Source: Porticoccaceae bacterium (GTDB lineage: Bacteria > Pseudomonadota > Gammaproteobacteria > Pseudomonadales > Porticoccaceae). From it: DNA of 64,000 nt. The position numbers and the translations under genes are program-made. Where the stretch lies: contig JAQXBF010000015.1 in assembly GCA_029252555.1 (NCBI GenBank), positions 1-64,000 of the forward strand, given 5' to 3'. The notes below the pieces were generated by a model, which was not told the DNA's origin, did no database searches, and saw nothing but the letters and a program-made list of their open reading frames with translations. This document shows positions 9,800-20,389 of the stretch, one piece after another; position 1 is the first letter of the stretch, and every line of letters begins with the position of its first letter.

Positions 9800-11572
9800 A
9801 TGAATAAAAATTTTAAACAAAGCCTGTTACTGACAGTATGCATAGCAGCGCTTTCCTTTAGTGTTTCCTGTTTCAGTCAGGTTTCCCTGTCACAAAATCC
9901 TGCTGCCTCCAGTGAATTTCTGGGGCAAAACAGCAATAGCTTTATTCCCGTCGAACAGGCCTATCAGGTCAATGTGACCGTTGGAGAGAATCAGCTGCTG
10001 TTTAACTGGACGATCACCGGCGGTTATTACCTGTATCGGGATCGCTTCAAATTTAATGCTGTCGATCCCAGCAGTCAGCTTCAGCCGCCTGTTTTCGAGA
10101 CTGGCAAGGTAAAGTGGGATGACTACTTTGAAGCTGACCTGGAAGTGTATTATCTGAACACAGTGGTGGCTCTGCCATACACTACAGATGCCCAGGAGAT
10201 TGAGATTCAGATTGAATCCCAAGGCTGCGCTGACGCAGGGCTATGCTACCCCCCCTATAAACAATGGGTGACTGTTGATTTAGACTCAGGCAACGTTGAA
10301 ATAAGCACCACAGCCTCGGCATCAGCCCAGCGTGGGCCGGGGGCCAATCAGGCCGCAGAAACATCGTTATCTCTTAGTTGGATACTGCTGTTCGCTCTTG
10401 CAGGCGGCATGATGTTAAACCTGATGCCCTGCGTTTTCCCCGTGCTTTCAATTAAGGCATTGAGCTTTACCCGCGCCCATCAATCAGACCGCAGCAAGCA
10501 GATACATGGCCTGGCCTACACCGCTGGCGTGATCTCCAGTTTTGTTGCTATCGCAGTAGTGATGCTGGCGCTGCGCTCAGCGGGAGAGGCCGTTGGCTGG
10601 GGCTTCCAACTGCAGTCCCCGGCTTTTATTATTGCTCTGATCTATCTGTTCTTTGTTATGGGTTTGGCGTTTTCTGGCTATCTGGAAATTGGTACAGGTT
10701 TAATGTCGGTCGGCCAGTCCTCTGAAACTGATGACGAAAGTCTCAGCTCCTCTTTTCTGACTGGCGTTTTGGCCACCACCGTCGCCAGCCCCTGTACCGC
10801 GCCTTTTATGGGCCCAGCACTAGGCTTTGCTGTGTCTCAGTCTTCTGGGATTGCCCTGCTGGTATTTGCCTGTCTTGGCTTGGGCATGGCCCTACCCTTT
10901 ATTTTGCTCACCTGGATTCCTGGGCTTAGCCAGCGCCTGCCAAAGCCGGGGCAATGGATGGATACCTTTAAACAATTTTTAGCCTTTCCCCTCTATCTGA
11001 CGGCGGTTTGGCTGATTTGGGTCGCTGGTCGCCAAACCAGTATTGATGTGGTTGCTGCGGTATTTGTTGGCCTGATCTTAATCGCCATGGCGATTTGGCT
11101 GTGGAAGCTAGATCAAGCCGCAGGGGTTAAGAGTTCAAAACTCAGCCCCAGCAAATTGCTGGCCGCGGCCTGCTTAATCGGTGCTATTGCTATTCCCGCT
11201 GTCGGCCTGTCAGGAGATGATCAAGAAGCGCGCTGGGAAGCCTATTCCCCCCAGCGCTTAACCGAACTTCGCAGTGCGGGCCAGCCGGTATTTGTTAATC
11301 TCACTGCAGATTGGTGCATCACCTGTCTGGCCAATGAGAAAGTAGCACTAAGCTCGGAGGCCTTTTATCAGGCCCTTCAACAAAACAATATCACCTACCT
11401 TAAAGGTGACTGGACCCATAGCGATCCTGAAATTACTGAGCTTCTCAATCAATATCAGCGCAGTGGTGTGCCCCTGTACTTACTTTACCCCCGTGGAAAC
11501 GGAAAGGCACAGATATTGCCGCAAATTCTGTTACAAACCATGGTGGTAGACGCATTAAGTGGCGTTAAATAG
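9800..11572 (+). CDS. dsbD: thiol:disulfide interchange protein DsbD
   Basis: 590 residues with the full three-part architecture. A signal peptide (to about residue 26) and a periplasmic alpha domain carry the pair C143/C149 (CADAGLC). A membrane domain of about eight helices has the redox cysteines in MPCVFPVLS and SPCTAPF. The C-terminal thioredoxin-like gamma domain has WCITC at about residues 505-509. It moves electrons from cytoplasmic thioredoxin to periplasmic DsbC/DsbG and to cytochrome c maturation. trxA is encoded far away at 51866. The 275 bases downstream to aroQ hold no clear gene. Confidence 0.94.
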   Translation: MNKNFKQSLLLTVCIAALSFSVSCFSQVSLSQNPAASSEFLGQNSNSFIPVEQAYQVNVTVGENQLLFNWTITGGYYLYRDRFKFNAVDPSSQLQPPVFETGKVKWDDYFEADLEVYYLNTVVALPYTTDAQEIEIQIESQGCADAGLCYPPYKQWVTVDLDSGNVEISTTASASAQRGPGANQAAETSLSLSWILLFALAGGMMLNLMPCVFPVLSIKALSFTRAHQSDRSKQIHGLAYTAGVISSFVAIAVVMLALRSAGEAVGWGFQLQSPAFIIALIYLFFVMGLAFSGYLEIGTGLMSVGQSSETDDESLSSSFLTGVLATTVASPCTAPFMGPALGFAVSQSSGIALLVFACLGLGMALPFILLTWIPGLSQRLPKPGQWMDTFKQFLAFPLYLTAVWLIWVAGRQTSIDVVAAVFVGLILIAMAIWLWKLDQAAGVKSSKLSPSKLLAAACLIGAIAIPAVGLSGDDQEARWEAYSPQRLTELRSAGQPVFVNLTADWCITCLANEKVALSSEAFYQALQQNNITYLKGDWTHSDPEITELLNQYQRSGVPLYLLYPRGNGKAQILPQILLQTMVVDALSGVK

Positions 11573-11847
11573 AGCTTTAATGAATTTTAGCTGCATATTT
11601 ACCGATTTTATGCGCATTTTTCTGGAAGTTCGCTATTAACGCCTTATTTTGGTGCGATTATGATGCGAAAAACCATTATCTCGCCGCTAAAATGCTTTTT
11701 TCTGAATATAACACCGAGGAAAACACCCTAAAAACTCGTTTAAATTCCTCTAAATTCGTCGAAAATGAGTTGTTACCTCTATTTCTAGACAGACTGTGAG
11801 TTTTAGGGCAGACTGTTATTCTTTGTAGCCGTTTCCCGAGAGCAATC

Positions 11848-12288
11848 ATGGCAACCATACTTCTTCTTCACGGCCCCAATCTGAATTTACTCGGTACCCG
11901 AGAGCCAGAACTCTATGGTAGCGAATCTTTGGAACAGATTAATCAGCACCTTTTAGATCGCGCCATATCTGCAGGGCATCATTTACAGGCGCTGCAAAGT
12001 AATGCCGAATATGAGCTGATCCAGCGCATCCACGATGCCAAGCAGGAGGGGGTTAACTTTATTATCATCAACCCCGGCGCATTTACCCATACCAGTGTTG
12101 CCCTGCGCGATGCCCTACTGGGCGTAGAAATTCCCTTTATAGAAGTGCATCTCTCGAATGTTCACGCTCGAGAAGAGTTTCGCCGTCACTCCTATTTTTC
12201 CGATATTGCTGAGGGCGTAATTTGCGGCTTTGGCGCGAAAAGTTACGACCTTGCGCTGCACGCTGTGCTGAGCAAGCTTGACCAATAG
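11848..12288 (+). CDS. aroQ: 3-dehydroquinate dehydratase, type II
   Basis: The 146-residue product matches the dodecameric type II enzyme of the shikimate pathway (3-dehydroquinate to 3-dehydroshikimate). [20 protein letters not shown] at the N-terminus carries the catalytic Tyr and lid Arg. [16 protein letters not shown] and [16 protein letters not shown] supply the substrate-binding Asn, His and Arg. It lies directly before accB with 20 bases between, the classic aroQ-accB-accC order of gammaproteobacteria. Confidence 0.97.
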   Translation: MATILLLHGPNLNLLGTREPELYGSESLEQINQHLLDRAISAGHHLQALQSNAEYELIQRIHDAKQEGVNFIIINPGAFTHTSVALRDALLGVEIPFIEVHLSNVHAREEFRRHSYFSDIAEGVICGFGAKSYDLALHAVLSKLDQ

Positions 12289-12308
12289 TTATAGATTGAG
12301 AGATTAGA

Positions 12309-12767
12309 ATGGATATTCGTAAAGTTAAGAAGCTAATAGAGCTGTTGGAAGAATCAAATATCAATGAGTTGGAAATCACTGAAGGTGAAGAGTCTGTGCG
12401 CATTAGTCGCGGCGGGCCAGTTGCGTATGCAGCGTCGGCAGGTCCAGCCCAAGTGGCTGCGGCACCAGCTGCACCAGCACCTGTTGCAGCCGCGCCCCCC
12501 TCGGCTGCCGCTACAGAAACGGAAGAGTTGAGCGGCCATGTTGTACGCTCGCCAATGGTCGGCAGCTTCTACAGTGCACCGGCGCCGGGTTCGCCAACCT
12601 TCGTAAAGGTCGGCCAGGCTGTCGTACCTGGTGATGTGTTGTGCATTATCGAAGCAATGAAAATGATGAACCAGATTGAAGCCGACAAAGCGGGCACCAT
12701 TGGCGCCATTTTGCTTGAAGACGGTGAGCCGGTTGAGTTTGATCAGCCTATGTTTACCATTATTTAA
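12309..12767 (+). CDS. accB: acetyl-CoA carboxylase biotin carboxyl carrier protein
   Basis: 152 residues. The N-terminal dimerisation region ([16 protein letters not shown]) is followed by an Ala/Pro-rich linker at about residues 43-75 and a biotinyl domain with the [11 protein letters not shown] motif; the biotinylated lysine is K118. It carries CO2 between AccC and the AccAD transferase at the start of fatty-acid synthesis. It is followed by accC after 20 bases. Confidence 0.97.
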   Translation: MDIRKVKKLIELLEESNINELEITEGEESVRISRGGPVAYAASAGPAQVAAAPAAPAPVAAAPPSAAATETEELSGHVVRSPMVGSFYSAPAPGSPTFVKVGQAVVPGDVLCIIEAMKMMNQIEADKAGTIGAILLEDGEPVEFDQPMFTII

Positions 12768-12787
12768 AGTCTGCTAGGAACCTAATC

Positions 12788-14128
12788 ATGCTCGACAAAG
12801 TGCTTATCGCCAATCGCGGTGAAATTGCCTTAAGAATCCTTCGCGCTTGCAAAGAGTTAAATATCAAAACTGTAGCAGTGCATTCGAAAATTGATGCTGC
12901 CCTCAAGCATGTTAAGTTAGCAGACCAAGCTATTTGTATTGGCCCTAACCCATCACCCCAGAGCTACCTCAATGTCCCAGCTATTATCAGTGCTATGGAA
13001 ATTACTGGCGCTCAGGCAGTGCACCCGGGCTACGGATTTTTAGCCGAGAATGCAGACTTTGCCGAGCAGGTAGAGAACAGCGGCTTTGTGTTTATCGGTC
13101 CAACTGCAGACGTAATCCGTGTTATGGGTGACAAAGTTGCGGCCATTAAAGCAATGAAAGAAGCTGGCGTGCCTACCGTGCCCGGCTCCGATGGCCCGCT
13201 GCCCAATGACCCAGAATTTCTCAAAGCCGTCGCCCTGCGAATTGGCTACCCCGTTATTATTAAAGCGGCAGCCGGTGGCGGTGGCCGCGGCATGCGCGTG
13301 GTAGAAAACGAACAAACTCTGCTTAATGCGGTGAGCATTACTAAGGCAGAAGCTGCTGCGGCATTTGGTGACGGCACTGTTTACATGGAGAAGTTTCTAC
13401 AGAACCCTCGTCACGTGGAAGTACAAGTTCTCTCCGACGGCCAGGGCAGCGCTATTCATTTGGGTGATCGAGACTGTTCGTTACAGCGTCGCCACCAGAA
13501 GGTTATTGAAGAAGCACCAGCCCCGGGCATCCCTGAAGAAGCTCGACAGGCGGTTTTTTCAAGCTGCGTTAATGCCTGCATCCAGATTAACTATCGCGGC
13601 GCTGGCACCTTTGAGTTTCTCTACGAAGACGGCGATTATTACTTTATCGAGATGAATACACGTGTCCAGGTCGAGCACCCAGTGTCTGAAATGATCACTG
13701 GGGTGGATATTATTAAAGAGCAGCTGTCGATTGCCAGTGGCAGGCCCCTGAGTTTTAAGCAGGAAGATATTATCTTCCGCGGCCACAGCTTTGAATGCCG
13801 TATCAATGCAGAAGACCCTGTGAGCTTTTTGCCCCAGCCGGGAACCATTAATGCCTACCATGCGCCCGGCGGCAATGGTGTGCGCGTAGACTCTCATATC
13901 TACAATGGTTACCGAGTACCGCCCAACTATGATTCGCTGATTGGCAAGGTAATCACCTATGGTGGCGACCGGGACTCTGCGCTGTCGAGAATGCGCAATG
14001 CGCTGGACGAGATGGTGATTGACGGGATCAAAACCAATATCGAGCTTCACGAACAATTGGTTCGAGATACCGAGTTTAAGAAAGGTGGTGTGAATATTCA
14101 CTATCTCGAGAAAAAGCTCGGGCTTTAG
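12788..14128 (+). CDS. accC: acetyl-CoA carboxylase biotin carboxylase subunit
   Basis: 446 residues, the usual length. ATP-dependent carboxylation of biotin on AccB. It begins [17 protein letters not shown]. The ATP-grasp glycine loop [14 protein letters not shown], the catalytic stretch [13 protein letters not shown] and the C-terminal [17 protein letters not shown] are all present. No lesions are seen. Co-transcribed with accB, with prmA four bases downstream. Confidence 0.97.
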   Translation: MLDKVLIANRGEIALRILRACKELNIKTVAVHSKIDAALKHVKLADQAICIGPNPSPQSYLNVPAIISAMEITGAQAVHPGYGFLAENADFAEQVENSGFVFIGPTADVIRVMGDKVAAIKAMKEAGVPTVPGSDGPLPNDPEFLKAVALRIGYPVIIKAAAGGGGRGMRVVENEQTLLNAVSITKAEAAAAFGDGTVYMEKFLQNPRHVEVQVLSDGQGSAIHLGDRDCSLQRRHQKVIEEAPAPGIPEEARQAVFSSCVNACIQINYRGAGTFEFLYEDGDYYFIEMNTRVQVEHPVSEMITGVDIIKEQLSIASGRPLSFKQEDIIFRGHSFECRINAEDPVSFLPQPGTINAYHAPGGNGVRVDSHIYNGYRVPPNYDSLIGKVITYGGDRDSALSRMRNALDEMVIDGIKTNIELHEQLVRDTEFKKGGVNIHYLEKKLGL

Positions 14129-14132
14129 CCCT

Positions 14133-15020
14133 ATGGCAGCTAGCAGATGGATTCAGCTACAGATTGAAGTGTCCCGCCAGTATAGCGAATCTGCTGAAGA
14201 TGCGATGTTGGATGCCGGTGCCGTATCTGTCACATTGCAGGATGCTGCCGACCAACCCATTCTCGAGCCGGGCGTGGGTGAAACACCCCTCTGGGATAAC
14301 TGTATTCTCAAAGCATTGTTCCCCTCCTCAGTAAATACCGATGTGATCTCCACCGACCTTAAAGTTAGCCTGCAATCTGAATTGCGCTGGGAGTTGCTGG
14401 AAGATAAAGACTGGTCCCAGGAGTGGAAACAATATTTTCAGCCTCTTCAATGTGGTGATCGCCTATGGATATGCCCAAGCTGGACTGATGCGCCAGACCC
14501 AAATGGCATCAACCTGCTTCTCGACCCTGGCTTAGCCTTTGGTACCGGCAGCCACCCCACTACTCATCTTTGCCTGCGCTGGCTAGATCAGCAAGATCTG
14601 ACGGGTAAAACCATCATCGACTATGGTTGCGGCTCTGGAATTCTGGGTATTGCAGCACTGTTGTTGGGGGCTGAAAAAGTGATTGCGATTGATAACGACC
14701 CCCAGGCTCTGCTGGTTAGTCGCGACAACGCCCAGCGCAATAATATTGCCGATGAGCGCCTGATCACCTGCTTGCCTGAGGCTATTCCAACGGGCAGCAC
14801 AGCAGATGTAATGGTGGCGAATATTCTTGCTGCGCCACTTATTGAGCTGGCTGGCAACATTTCCGAGCTCACCGCACCAGATGGCCTACTCTGCCTGTCT
14901 GGGTTGCTGGAAAGTCAGATCGAAGATGTTTCCGCTCCCTATCAAGTGCATTTTGATTTTGACGCTCTGGGAATAGAAGACCAATGGGCGCGGCTCTCGG
15001 CCACCAAAACCCGATACTGA
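14133..15020 (+). CDS. prmA: ribosomal protein L11 methyltransferase
   Basis: 295 residues. An N-terminal L11-recognition domain (about 1-60) is followed by a linker with DPGLAFGTGSHPTT and a Rossmann methyltransferase domain with the SAM-binding DYGCGSGILGIAALLLGA near residue 165 and MVANILAAPLIELA. It trimethylates ribosomal protein L11. It starts four bases after accC; the accBC-prmA arrangement is widely conserved. Confidence 0.96.
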   Translation: MAASRWIQLQIEVSRQYSESAEDAMLDAGAVSVTLQDAADQPILEPGVGETPLWDNCILKALFPSSVNTDVISTDLKVSLQSELRWELLEDKDWSQEWKQYFQPLQCGDRLWICPSWTDAPDPNGINLLLDPGLAFGTGSHPTTHLCLRWLDQQDLTGKTIIDYGCGSGILGIAALLLGAEKVIAIDNDPQALLVSRDNAQRNNIADERLITCLPEAIPTGSTADVMVANILAAPLIELAGNISELTAPDGLLCLSGLLESQIEDVSAPYQVHFDFDALGIEDQWARLSATKTRY

Positions 15021-15032
15021 TAAAATACTCTA

Positions 15033-15611
15033 ATGAACAATATTGTCACCCGCTGCCCCGAGTGTAAAAGTGCATTCCGCGTCGAGCCCGATCAGCTTAA
15101 TACAGCTGCAGGCATGGTGCGCTGTGGTGTCTGCCTGACGGTGTTTGAAGCGGCTGACCATATTGAAAAGCTAGATGCTGATGAGGCCAGTGTTGGCTAT
15201 ATGCCCTATGTGCTGGATCACCATGATGACCTGAACACTGCAGCGGAGAATCTGCAGCAGGAGCTAGACGGTTTGCTGGGGACTGATCTGGAGACAGCCA
15301 TTAGTACTGACATTAATGAAGTACTAGGGCTTTCCCCCGAATCTAGTCCCCGCGACCCGAATCAGGGACTCGATCAATGGGCTACAGAGGAAACACGCTT
15401 TTCCAATATTCTTGATGAGATGATTGAGCGCGCCGAACCAGACCTGCCAATGCCCCTAACCAACCCCGTCGCAGATGAGCTGGCACCGCGGACAAAACAA
15501 TCTTTTGGCCAAACAATCATGTCTTCGTTAACCATGAGAATCTCACATGCCTTAGGCATAATATTAGTCGCAGTAATAATTTGGATAGCCGGCCTACTTT
15601 ATTTTGCTTGA
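15033..15611 (+). CDS. MJ0042-type zinc-ribbon protein with one C-terminal membrane helix
   Basis: 192 residues. Two CxxC pairs (CPECKSAF and RCGVCLTVF, residues 8-37) form the zinc ribbon typical of a family found next to prmA. A low-complexity acidic middle is followed by one hydrophobic helix (about 172-190). The better-known relatives continue past the helix with a DUF3426 domain; here the protein ends right after the helix. Either a short family member or a truncated one. Function unknown. It follows prmA by 12 bases. Confidence 0.8.
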   Translation: MNNIVTRCPECKSAFRVEPDQLNTAAGMVRCGVCLTVFEAADHIEKLDADEASVGYMPYVLDHHDDLNTAAENLQQELDGLLGTDLETAISTDINEVLGLSPESSPRDPNQGLDQWATEETRFSNILDEMIERAEPDLPMPLTNPVADELAPRTKQSFGQTIMSSLTMRISHALGIILVAVIIWIAGLLYFA

Positions 15612-15614
15612 TGA

Positions 15615-16202
15615 TTAAACTAGCTGCTTGAGGTCCTCAACACTGTCTATATCTATGGCAGCTTCAGGCATTGGAACAATGAGTTTATCCTCAATTGATT
15701 GCAGCAAAATCTTGGCACCGAAGTCGCCATCCAATGCCATTAAGTCCGCAAATAAAGCCTCTGGGAATAACGCGGGCACGCCATCGCGGTTGCCATAGTA
15801 AGCGCAGATGGCCCTCTCGCCATCAAACAGATTGAGAATCTCCGTTATCCCTTCTATATTTACCCTCGGCTGATCACCGAGCATGATTAATAGCCCATCA
15901 TAAGAACTTGAGCTCGCCACCAGCTGCTTCACTGCGCCGGCAATTGAATTACCCAGGCCAAGCTGCCAATCTCTGTTGATAATAATGTCACAGGAATAAA
16001 GTTGGCTCTTTATGGTATGGGACTCACTGCCTAACACCACATGAACAGCGCCAGGCAGTAGCTGATTCGCCAGATTAACTGCGCGCTGCAACATCGATAC
16101 CCCATCTATGGATACTAACTGCTTAGGGCTATCTCCACCGGACGCGGCAAACCTTGAGCCCGCGCCAGCCGCCAAAATAATAATGCCGATCTTGGCTTTC
16201 AC
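15615..16202 (-). CDS. MobA/MocA-like nucleotidyltransferase
   Basis: About 195 residues of the NTP_transferase fold. IIILAAGAGSRFAASGG at the N-terminus is the nucleotide loop, with SPKQLVSIDG after it and LLIMLGDQPRV for the metal-binding region. Such enzymes attach CMP or GMP to molybdopterin. Its pairing with an XdhC-like gene favours the MocA type, which serves xanthine-dehydrogenase-family enzymes. The GTG start at 16202 overlaps the xdhC stop as GTGA; an upstream in-frame TTG at 16217 is less likely. No molybdoenzyme gene is nearby. Confidence 0.85.
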   Translation of the reverse strand: MKAKIGIIILAAGAGSRFAASGGDSPKQLVSIDGVSMLQRAVNLANQLLPGAVHVVLGSESHTIKSQLYSCDIIINRDWQLGLGNSIAGAVKQLVASSSSYDGLLIMLGDQPRVNIEGITEILNLFDGERAICAYYGNRDGVPALFPEALFADLMALDGDFGAKILLQSIEDKLIVPMPEAAIDIDSVEDLKQLV

Positions 16203-17254
16203 AATGGCAGGTCGCAAAACGCCTGTGCATCCGCCTTATACAGGGCAGCATGGCATTGGGCCAAAATAGATAACGCCAGGGACTCTGGTAGCTCGCCACC
16301 AAGATTTAATCCCGCTGGCCCAGCCACAGGAAGATTCAATTTGGTATCACCCAAGCCAGCCAGCTCAAGTACCGCAGCTTTACGTGACTCTGGCCCCAGC
16401 AACGCCAGATAGTCTACAGATGAGGTCTGTAACACTGCCAACGCCTCGGCATCCATCTGCAAGTTATGACTCATTAATACAGCCCCATCAAATGTACCAA
16501 AAAGCTCGTGCTGTGGCAGCAGCCCAATGGGGCAATCGAGAATATTGGCCGCCTGCATAAAATGTTCCCGCCGCCCGTTGGCAGGGCGAGGGTCACATAG
16601 AGAGATATCCCAGCCTAAATAACTCGCCATGCTAACTAGGGGTCGAGCATCAACACCACCACCGACGACCAGTAAATGTATTGGCGGTTTAATCATTGTC
16701 GCTAAATATTCCCCAGGCTTATCAGCACCATCCAGAGTCACCAGCAAAGACTTGGCTCCTTCTAGTTGCGCCACAATCTGCATATAAAGGCTATTCTCTT
16801 GATCCGTTTCACCAACAAACTGAGCTTCAGCGGTTTCGCCATGGATGCGTTGCAAGTAGATGCTGTGCTCACGGCGAGCCAAACAAGCTGCCAGGCTCTC
16901 TAACTGAAGATAGTTATTCTGGGCCGTAATCGGTTGCAACAGAATATATACTGTGCCACCGCAGCCAATACCAAACTGAAAAGAAATATCATCTTCATCA
17001 GAGCCGTCATAGCAAATGGTATTGGGCCTGCCGCTGGCCATTACAGCCTTGGCATGGCGTTGAATATCAGATTCGAGACAGCCCCCACTTAATAGACCAA
17101 ACTGCTGCCCCAAACTGTTAAACAGCATAAAGGCCCCAGCTTTGCGGTAACTGGGGCCAGTCGTTTTATACACTGTGCCCAGCACCCAATCATGGTCATC
17201 GCGTTCGGCGGCCCAGAGCTTTAGCAGCTGGGGGAAATCATTGTTAGAAATCAT
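16199..17254 (-). CDS. XdhC/CoxI family molybdenum-cofactor insertion protein
   Basis: 351 residues. The N-terminal XdhC domain has TTGPSYRKAGAFMLF and LLSGGCLESDI (conserved Cys), then FGIGCGGTVYILLQP. A Rossmann-like C-terminal domain begins near residue 190 (HLLVVGGGVDARPLV). Family members bind and sulfurate Mo cofactor and load it onto xanthine dehydrogenase or CO-dehydrogenase-type enzymes in the cytoplasm. Translationally coupled to the MocA-like gene. The target enzyme must lie elsewhere. Confidence 0.88.
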   Translation of the reverse strand: MISNNDFPQLLKLWAAERDDHDWVLGTVYKTTGPSYRKAGAFMLFNSLGQQFGLLSGGCLESDIQRHAKAVMASGRPNTICYDGSDEDDISFQFGIGCGGTVYILLQPITAQNNYLQLESLAACLARREHSIYLQRIHGETAEAQFVGETDQENSLYMQIVAQLEGAKSLLVTLDGADKPGEYLATMIKPPIHLLVVGGGVDARPLVSMASYLGWDISLCDPRPANGRREHFMQAANILDCPIGLLPQHELFGTFDGAVLMSHNLQMDAEALAVLQTSSVDYLALLGPESRKAAVLELAGLGDTKLNLPVAGPAGLNLGGELPESLALSILAQCHAALYKADAQAFCDLPL

Positions 17255-17451
17255 TGTCTGTTATTGATGTCCGAGATTTGTCCTAAAGACTATAAGAGAA
17301 AATCCATACACACTACAGCAGAAAAGTGCGTCTTCAACGGATATTGGCAGCGACCCCGTAAAAAGCACCTTTTTTTAATTGATCACTTTTTAATCAGTTG
17401 GCCACAGGGTAGAATGGCGAAACTGATATATCGCTGACCTGTGGATTATTT

Positions 17452-18438
17452 TTGTTCAACATTGGCCCCTACCAAATTGATCGCAAGACTATTCTAGCCC
17501 CTATGGCTGGAGTAACTGATCTGCCGTTCCGGCAACTGTGCCGTGAAATGGGCGCAGGGTTGGTTGTATCTGAGATGGTGGCCGCTGACCCCAGCACCTG
17601 GGGAACAAGAAAGTCTCGCCTGCGCATTCAGTTTGGTAATGAGCCCGCACCAAGATCCGTGCAGATTGCCGGCTATGACCCTCAGATGATGGCTACCGCT
17701 GCACAGTTTAATGTCGCCCAGGGCGCAGAAATTATTGATATCAACATGGGTTGCCCAGCAAAAAAAGTCTGTAAGCGCGCTGCCGGTTCTGCACTATTGC
17801 AAGATCCACAGCTGGTGGCCAATATTTTACAGGCGGTTGTCGATTCAGTGGATGTCCCTGTGACCTTAAAAATTCGCACCGGCTGGGATCGCCAGAATCG
17901 CAATGCTGTCAATATTGCAAAAATTGCTGAAGAAGCAGGTGTTGCTGCTCTCGCAGTGCATGGCCGCACCCGCGCCTGTCGTTTTGTCGGCGAGGTAGAA
18001 TACGACACCATCGCAGCCGTGGTTGAATCTGTCTCCATGCCGATTATTGCCAATGGCGATATTACCGACCCGGAAAAAGCCAGCGCTGTACTCGAATACA
18101 CTGGTGCAGCCGCCGTAATGATTGGCCGTGGTGCCCAGGGGAATCCTTGGATTTTCAATCAGATTAATCATTACCTTGAGCAAGGGGAGCTGCTGGCTCC
18201 GCCCAGCTTCCAGCAAGTGGGGCACACGATGGCGCGGCATTTAAAGGCGTTGCATAGCTTTTATGGTGAAGTTGGTGGGGTGCGTATCTCTAGAAAGCAT
18301 ATTGGCTGGTATAGCAGCGAGCTGCCTGGGGGGAAGGAATTTACCCAGCATTTTAATAATCTCGAAAGTACGTTTGATCAGCAGCTTTTTCTCAACCAGT
18401 TTTTTCAAAACGCAATTAATCAGGAACAGGCGGCATGA
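17452..18438 (+). CDS. dusB: tRNA-dihydrouridine synthase B
   Basis: 328 residues, FMN-dependent reduction of uridine in tRNA D-loops. [18 protein letters not shown] at the N-terminus, [20 protein letters not shown] with the catalytic Cys, [14 protein letters not shown] and IANGDI are all DusB marks. The start is a TTG at 17452, since no ATG or GTG precedes the conserved IGPYQI stretch in frame. The stop overlaps the fis start by four bases (ATGA); dusB-fis is an old conserved operon in gammaproteobacteria. Confidence 0.95.
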   Translation: MFNIGPYQIDRKTILAPMAGVTDLPFRQLCREMGAGLVVSEMVAADPSTWGTRKSRLRIQFGNEPAPRSVQIAGYDPQMMATAAQFNVAQGAEIIDINMGCPAKKVCKRAAGSALLQDPQLVANILQAVVDSVDVPVTLKIRTGWDRQNRNAVNIAKIAEEAGVAALAVHGRTRACRFVGEVEYDTIAAVVESVSMPIIANGDITDPEKASAVLEYTGAAAVMIGRGAQGNPWIFNQINHYLEQGELLAPPSFQQVGHTMARHLKALHSFYGEVGGVRISRKHIGWYSSELPGGKEFTQHFNNLESTFDQQLFLNQFFQNAINQEQAA

Positions 18439-18737
18439 ATTCTGCACAACAAAAACAATTAGAAGCAGAGGGAGAAAACCCTGCATCAGCAGCCAGTGAA
18501 AACTACAGCAGCCAGTCTCTTCGCTACAGTGTAGCCGAGGCAATGCAGCGCTATTTTGCCGATCTTGATGGTCAGGATACCCGTGACCTCTACGATCTGG
18601 TTATGGCCGAAGTAGAGCCTCCTCTGCTTAGCGCAGCGATGAACTACACACGCCAGAACCAAAGTAGAACTGCGGAGCTGCTGGGCTTAAATCGCGGCAC
18701 CTTGCGTAAAAAATTAAAACAATACGACCTTCTGTAA
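18435..18737 (+). CDS. fis: DNA-binding protein Fis
   Basis: The 100-residue nucleoid protein bends DNA and activates rRNA and other growth-related promoters. The N-terminal activation arm is followed by helix A/B residues ([15 protein letters not shown]) and the C-terminal helix-turn-helix [20 protein letters not shown]. It has the family length and is coupled to dusB by ATGA. purH follows after 30 bases. Confidence 0.97.
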   Translation: MNSAQQKQLEAEGENPASAASENYSSQSLRYSVAEAMQRYFADLDGQDTRDLYDLVMAEVEPPLLSAAMNYTRQNQSRTAELLGLNRGTLRKKLKQYDLL

Positions 18738-18767
18738 CGACCTACTGCACTACAACCCGAGGACTTC

Positions 18768-20342
18768 ATGAGCGATCTAAGAAAAATTTCCCGCGCACTG
18801 ATCAGTGTTTCTGACAAAACTGGCATTGTTGATTTTGCCAGAGCACTAACTTCACAGGGGGTACAAATACTCTCCACTGGCGGTACATTTCGTCTGCTCA
18901 GTGAAAATGCCATTGCGGTAACCGAAGTGTCGGACTACACCGGTTTCCCAGAGATGATGGATGGCCGGGTAAAAACTTTACACCCGAAAGTGCATGGCGG
19001 AATTCTGGGCCGTCGCGGAAAAGACGACAGCGTAATGGCCGACCATGGTATTAAGCCCATTGATATGGTCGTGGTTAATTTATACCCCTTCGCCGCCACA
19101 GTAGCTGACCCCAACTGTGACCTGCCAACAGCGATTGAGAATATTGATATTGGCGGCCCAACCATGGTCCGCTCGGCTGCGAAAAACCACAAAGATGTTG
19201 CGATTGTAGTGAATACCAGCGATTACAAAACCGTTGTTGCCGAAATGCAGGCCAATGAAGGCCAGCTAGATTACGGCACCAGATACCAGCTAATGGTGAA
19301 GGCGTTTGAGCATACCGCCGGCTATGACGGCATGATTGCCAATCACTTTGGTGCCAGAAACACGGCCAACGAAAAGCGTGACTTTTCTGATACTTTTAAT
19401 GTGCAGTATTTTAAAACCCAGAAAATGCGCTACGGTGAAAACCCTCACCAAAAAGCCGCTTTTTATACCGAAGCCAACCCGAGTGAAGCCAGTGTTGCAA
19501 CCGCAGTGCAGCTGCAGGGTAAAGAGCTGTCGTTTAATAATATTGCTGACACCGATGCCGCACTCGAATGCGTTAAGCAATTTGACCAGCCCGCCTGTGT
19601 CATTGTTAAACATGCCAACCCCTGTGGTGTAGCTGCGGCTGTTGATATCGATACGGCCTATGATCTAGCTTTTGCGACAGACCCAGAGTCGGCCTTTGGT
19701 GGCATTATCGCGTTCAACCGAGAGTTGGATGCAGCGACAGCAGAGAAAATCTGCGAAAAACAATTTGTTGAGGTCATCATTGCGCCCTCAGTTTCAGAGG
19801 ATGCTGTTACTGCTGTGGCCACCAAGAAAAATGTTCGTCTGCTGCAATGCGGGACATGGGGAGCAGATCGCCCACAAGACCTCGACTACAAACGAGTTAA
19901 TGGTGGCCTGTTAATTCAGGATCGCGATAATGGCATGATTACCGAGCAAGACCTGAAGGTTGTAAGTAATCGCATTCCATCGGATATAGAAATGAGCGAT
20001 ATGTTATTTGCCTGGAAGGTTGCCAAGATGGTTAAGTCTAATGCCATTATCTATGCCAAAAATAATCAGACAATTGGTGTGGGTGCTGGCCAAATGAGCC
20101 GTATCAACTCAGCGCGTATTGCCGGCATTAAGGCTGAGCATGCAGGGCTAGAGGTTGCGGGTGCAGTGATGGCATCAGATGCATTCTTCCCATTCCGCGA
20201 TGGTATCGACAATGCTGGTGCGGCTGGTATTAGCTGTATTATTCAGCCCGGTGGCTCTATGCGCGATGATGAAGTTATTGCCGCTGCCAATAAGCATGGT
20301 ATGGCTATGGTGTTTACTGGTATGCGTCATTTCCGTCACTAG
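18768..20342 (+). CDS. purH: bifunctional AICAR transformylase / IMP cyclohydrolase
   Basis: 524 residues, the usual length. The last two steps of purine synthesis. An N-terminal cyclohydrolase domain ([42 protein letters not shown]) is followed by a transformylase domain with KHANPCGVA (catalytic Lys-His), GRIA-type substrate loops and the C-terminal [12 protein letters not shown] strong terminator follows. In many relatives purD comes next; here 3.9 kb of reverse-strand genes intervene. Confidence 0.97.
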   Translation: MSDLRKISRALISVSDKTGIVDFARALTSQGVQILSTGGTFRLLSENAIAVTEVSDYTGFPEMMDGRVKTLHPKVHGGILGRRGKDDSVMADHGIKPIDMVVVNLYPFAATVADPNCDLPTAIENIDIGGPTMVRSAAKNHKDVAIVVNTSDYKTVVAEMQANEGQLDYGTRYQLMVKAFEHTAGYDGMIANHFGARNTANEKRDFSDTFNVQYFKTQKMRYGENPHQKAAFYTEANPSEASVATAVQLQGKELSFNNIADTDAALECVKQFDQPACVIVKHANPCGVAAAVDIDTAYDLAFATDPESAFGGIIAFNRELDAATAEKICEKQFVEVIIAPSVSEDAVTAVATKKNVRLLQCGTWGADRPQDLDYKRVNGGLLIQDRDNGMITEQDLKVVSNRIPSDIEMSDMLFAWKVAKMVKSNAIIYAKNNQTIGVGAGQMSRINSARIAGIKAEHAGLEVAGAVMASDAFFPFRDGIDNAGAAGISCIIQPGGSMRDDEVIAAANKHGMAMVFTGMRHFRH

Positions 20343-20361
20343 TCTTTTAGCCATGACCAAT

Positions 20362-20389
20362 AAAAAGCCCGCACTATGCGGGCTTTTTA
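20362..20389 (+). terminator. bidirectional rho-independent terminator
   Basis: AAAAAGCCCGC-ACTAT-GCGGGCTTTTT forms an eleven-pair stem with T tracts on both strands. It ends purH on the plus strand and the broken methyltransferase gene on the minus strand, whose stop codon starts at 20392. Confidence 0.93.

Noticed and set aside
13559-14101. 180-codon ORF antisense to accC
   Set aside because: A shadow of a strongly conserved gene on the other strand with no independent support.
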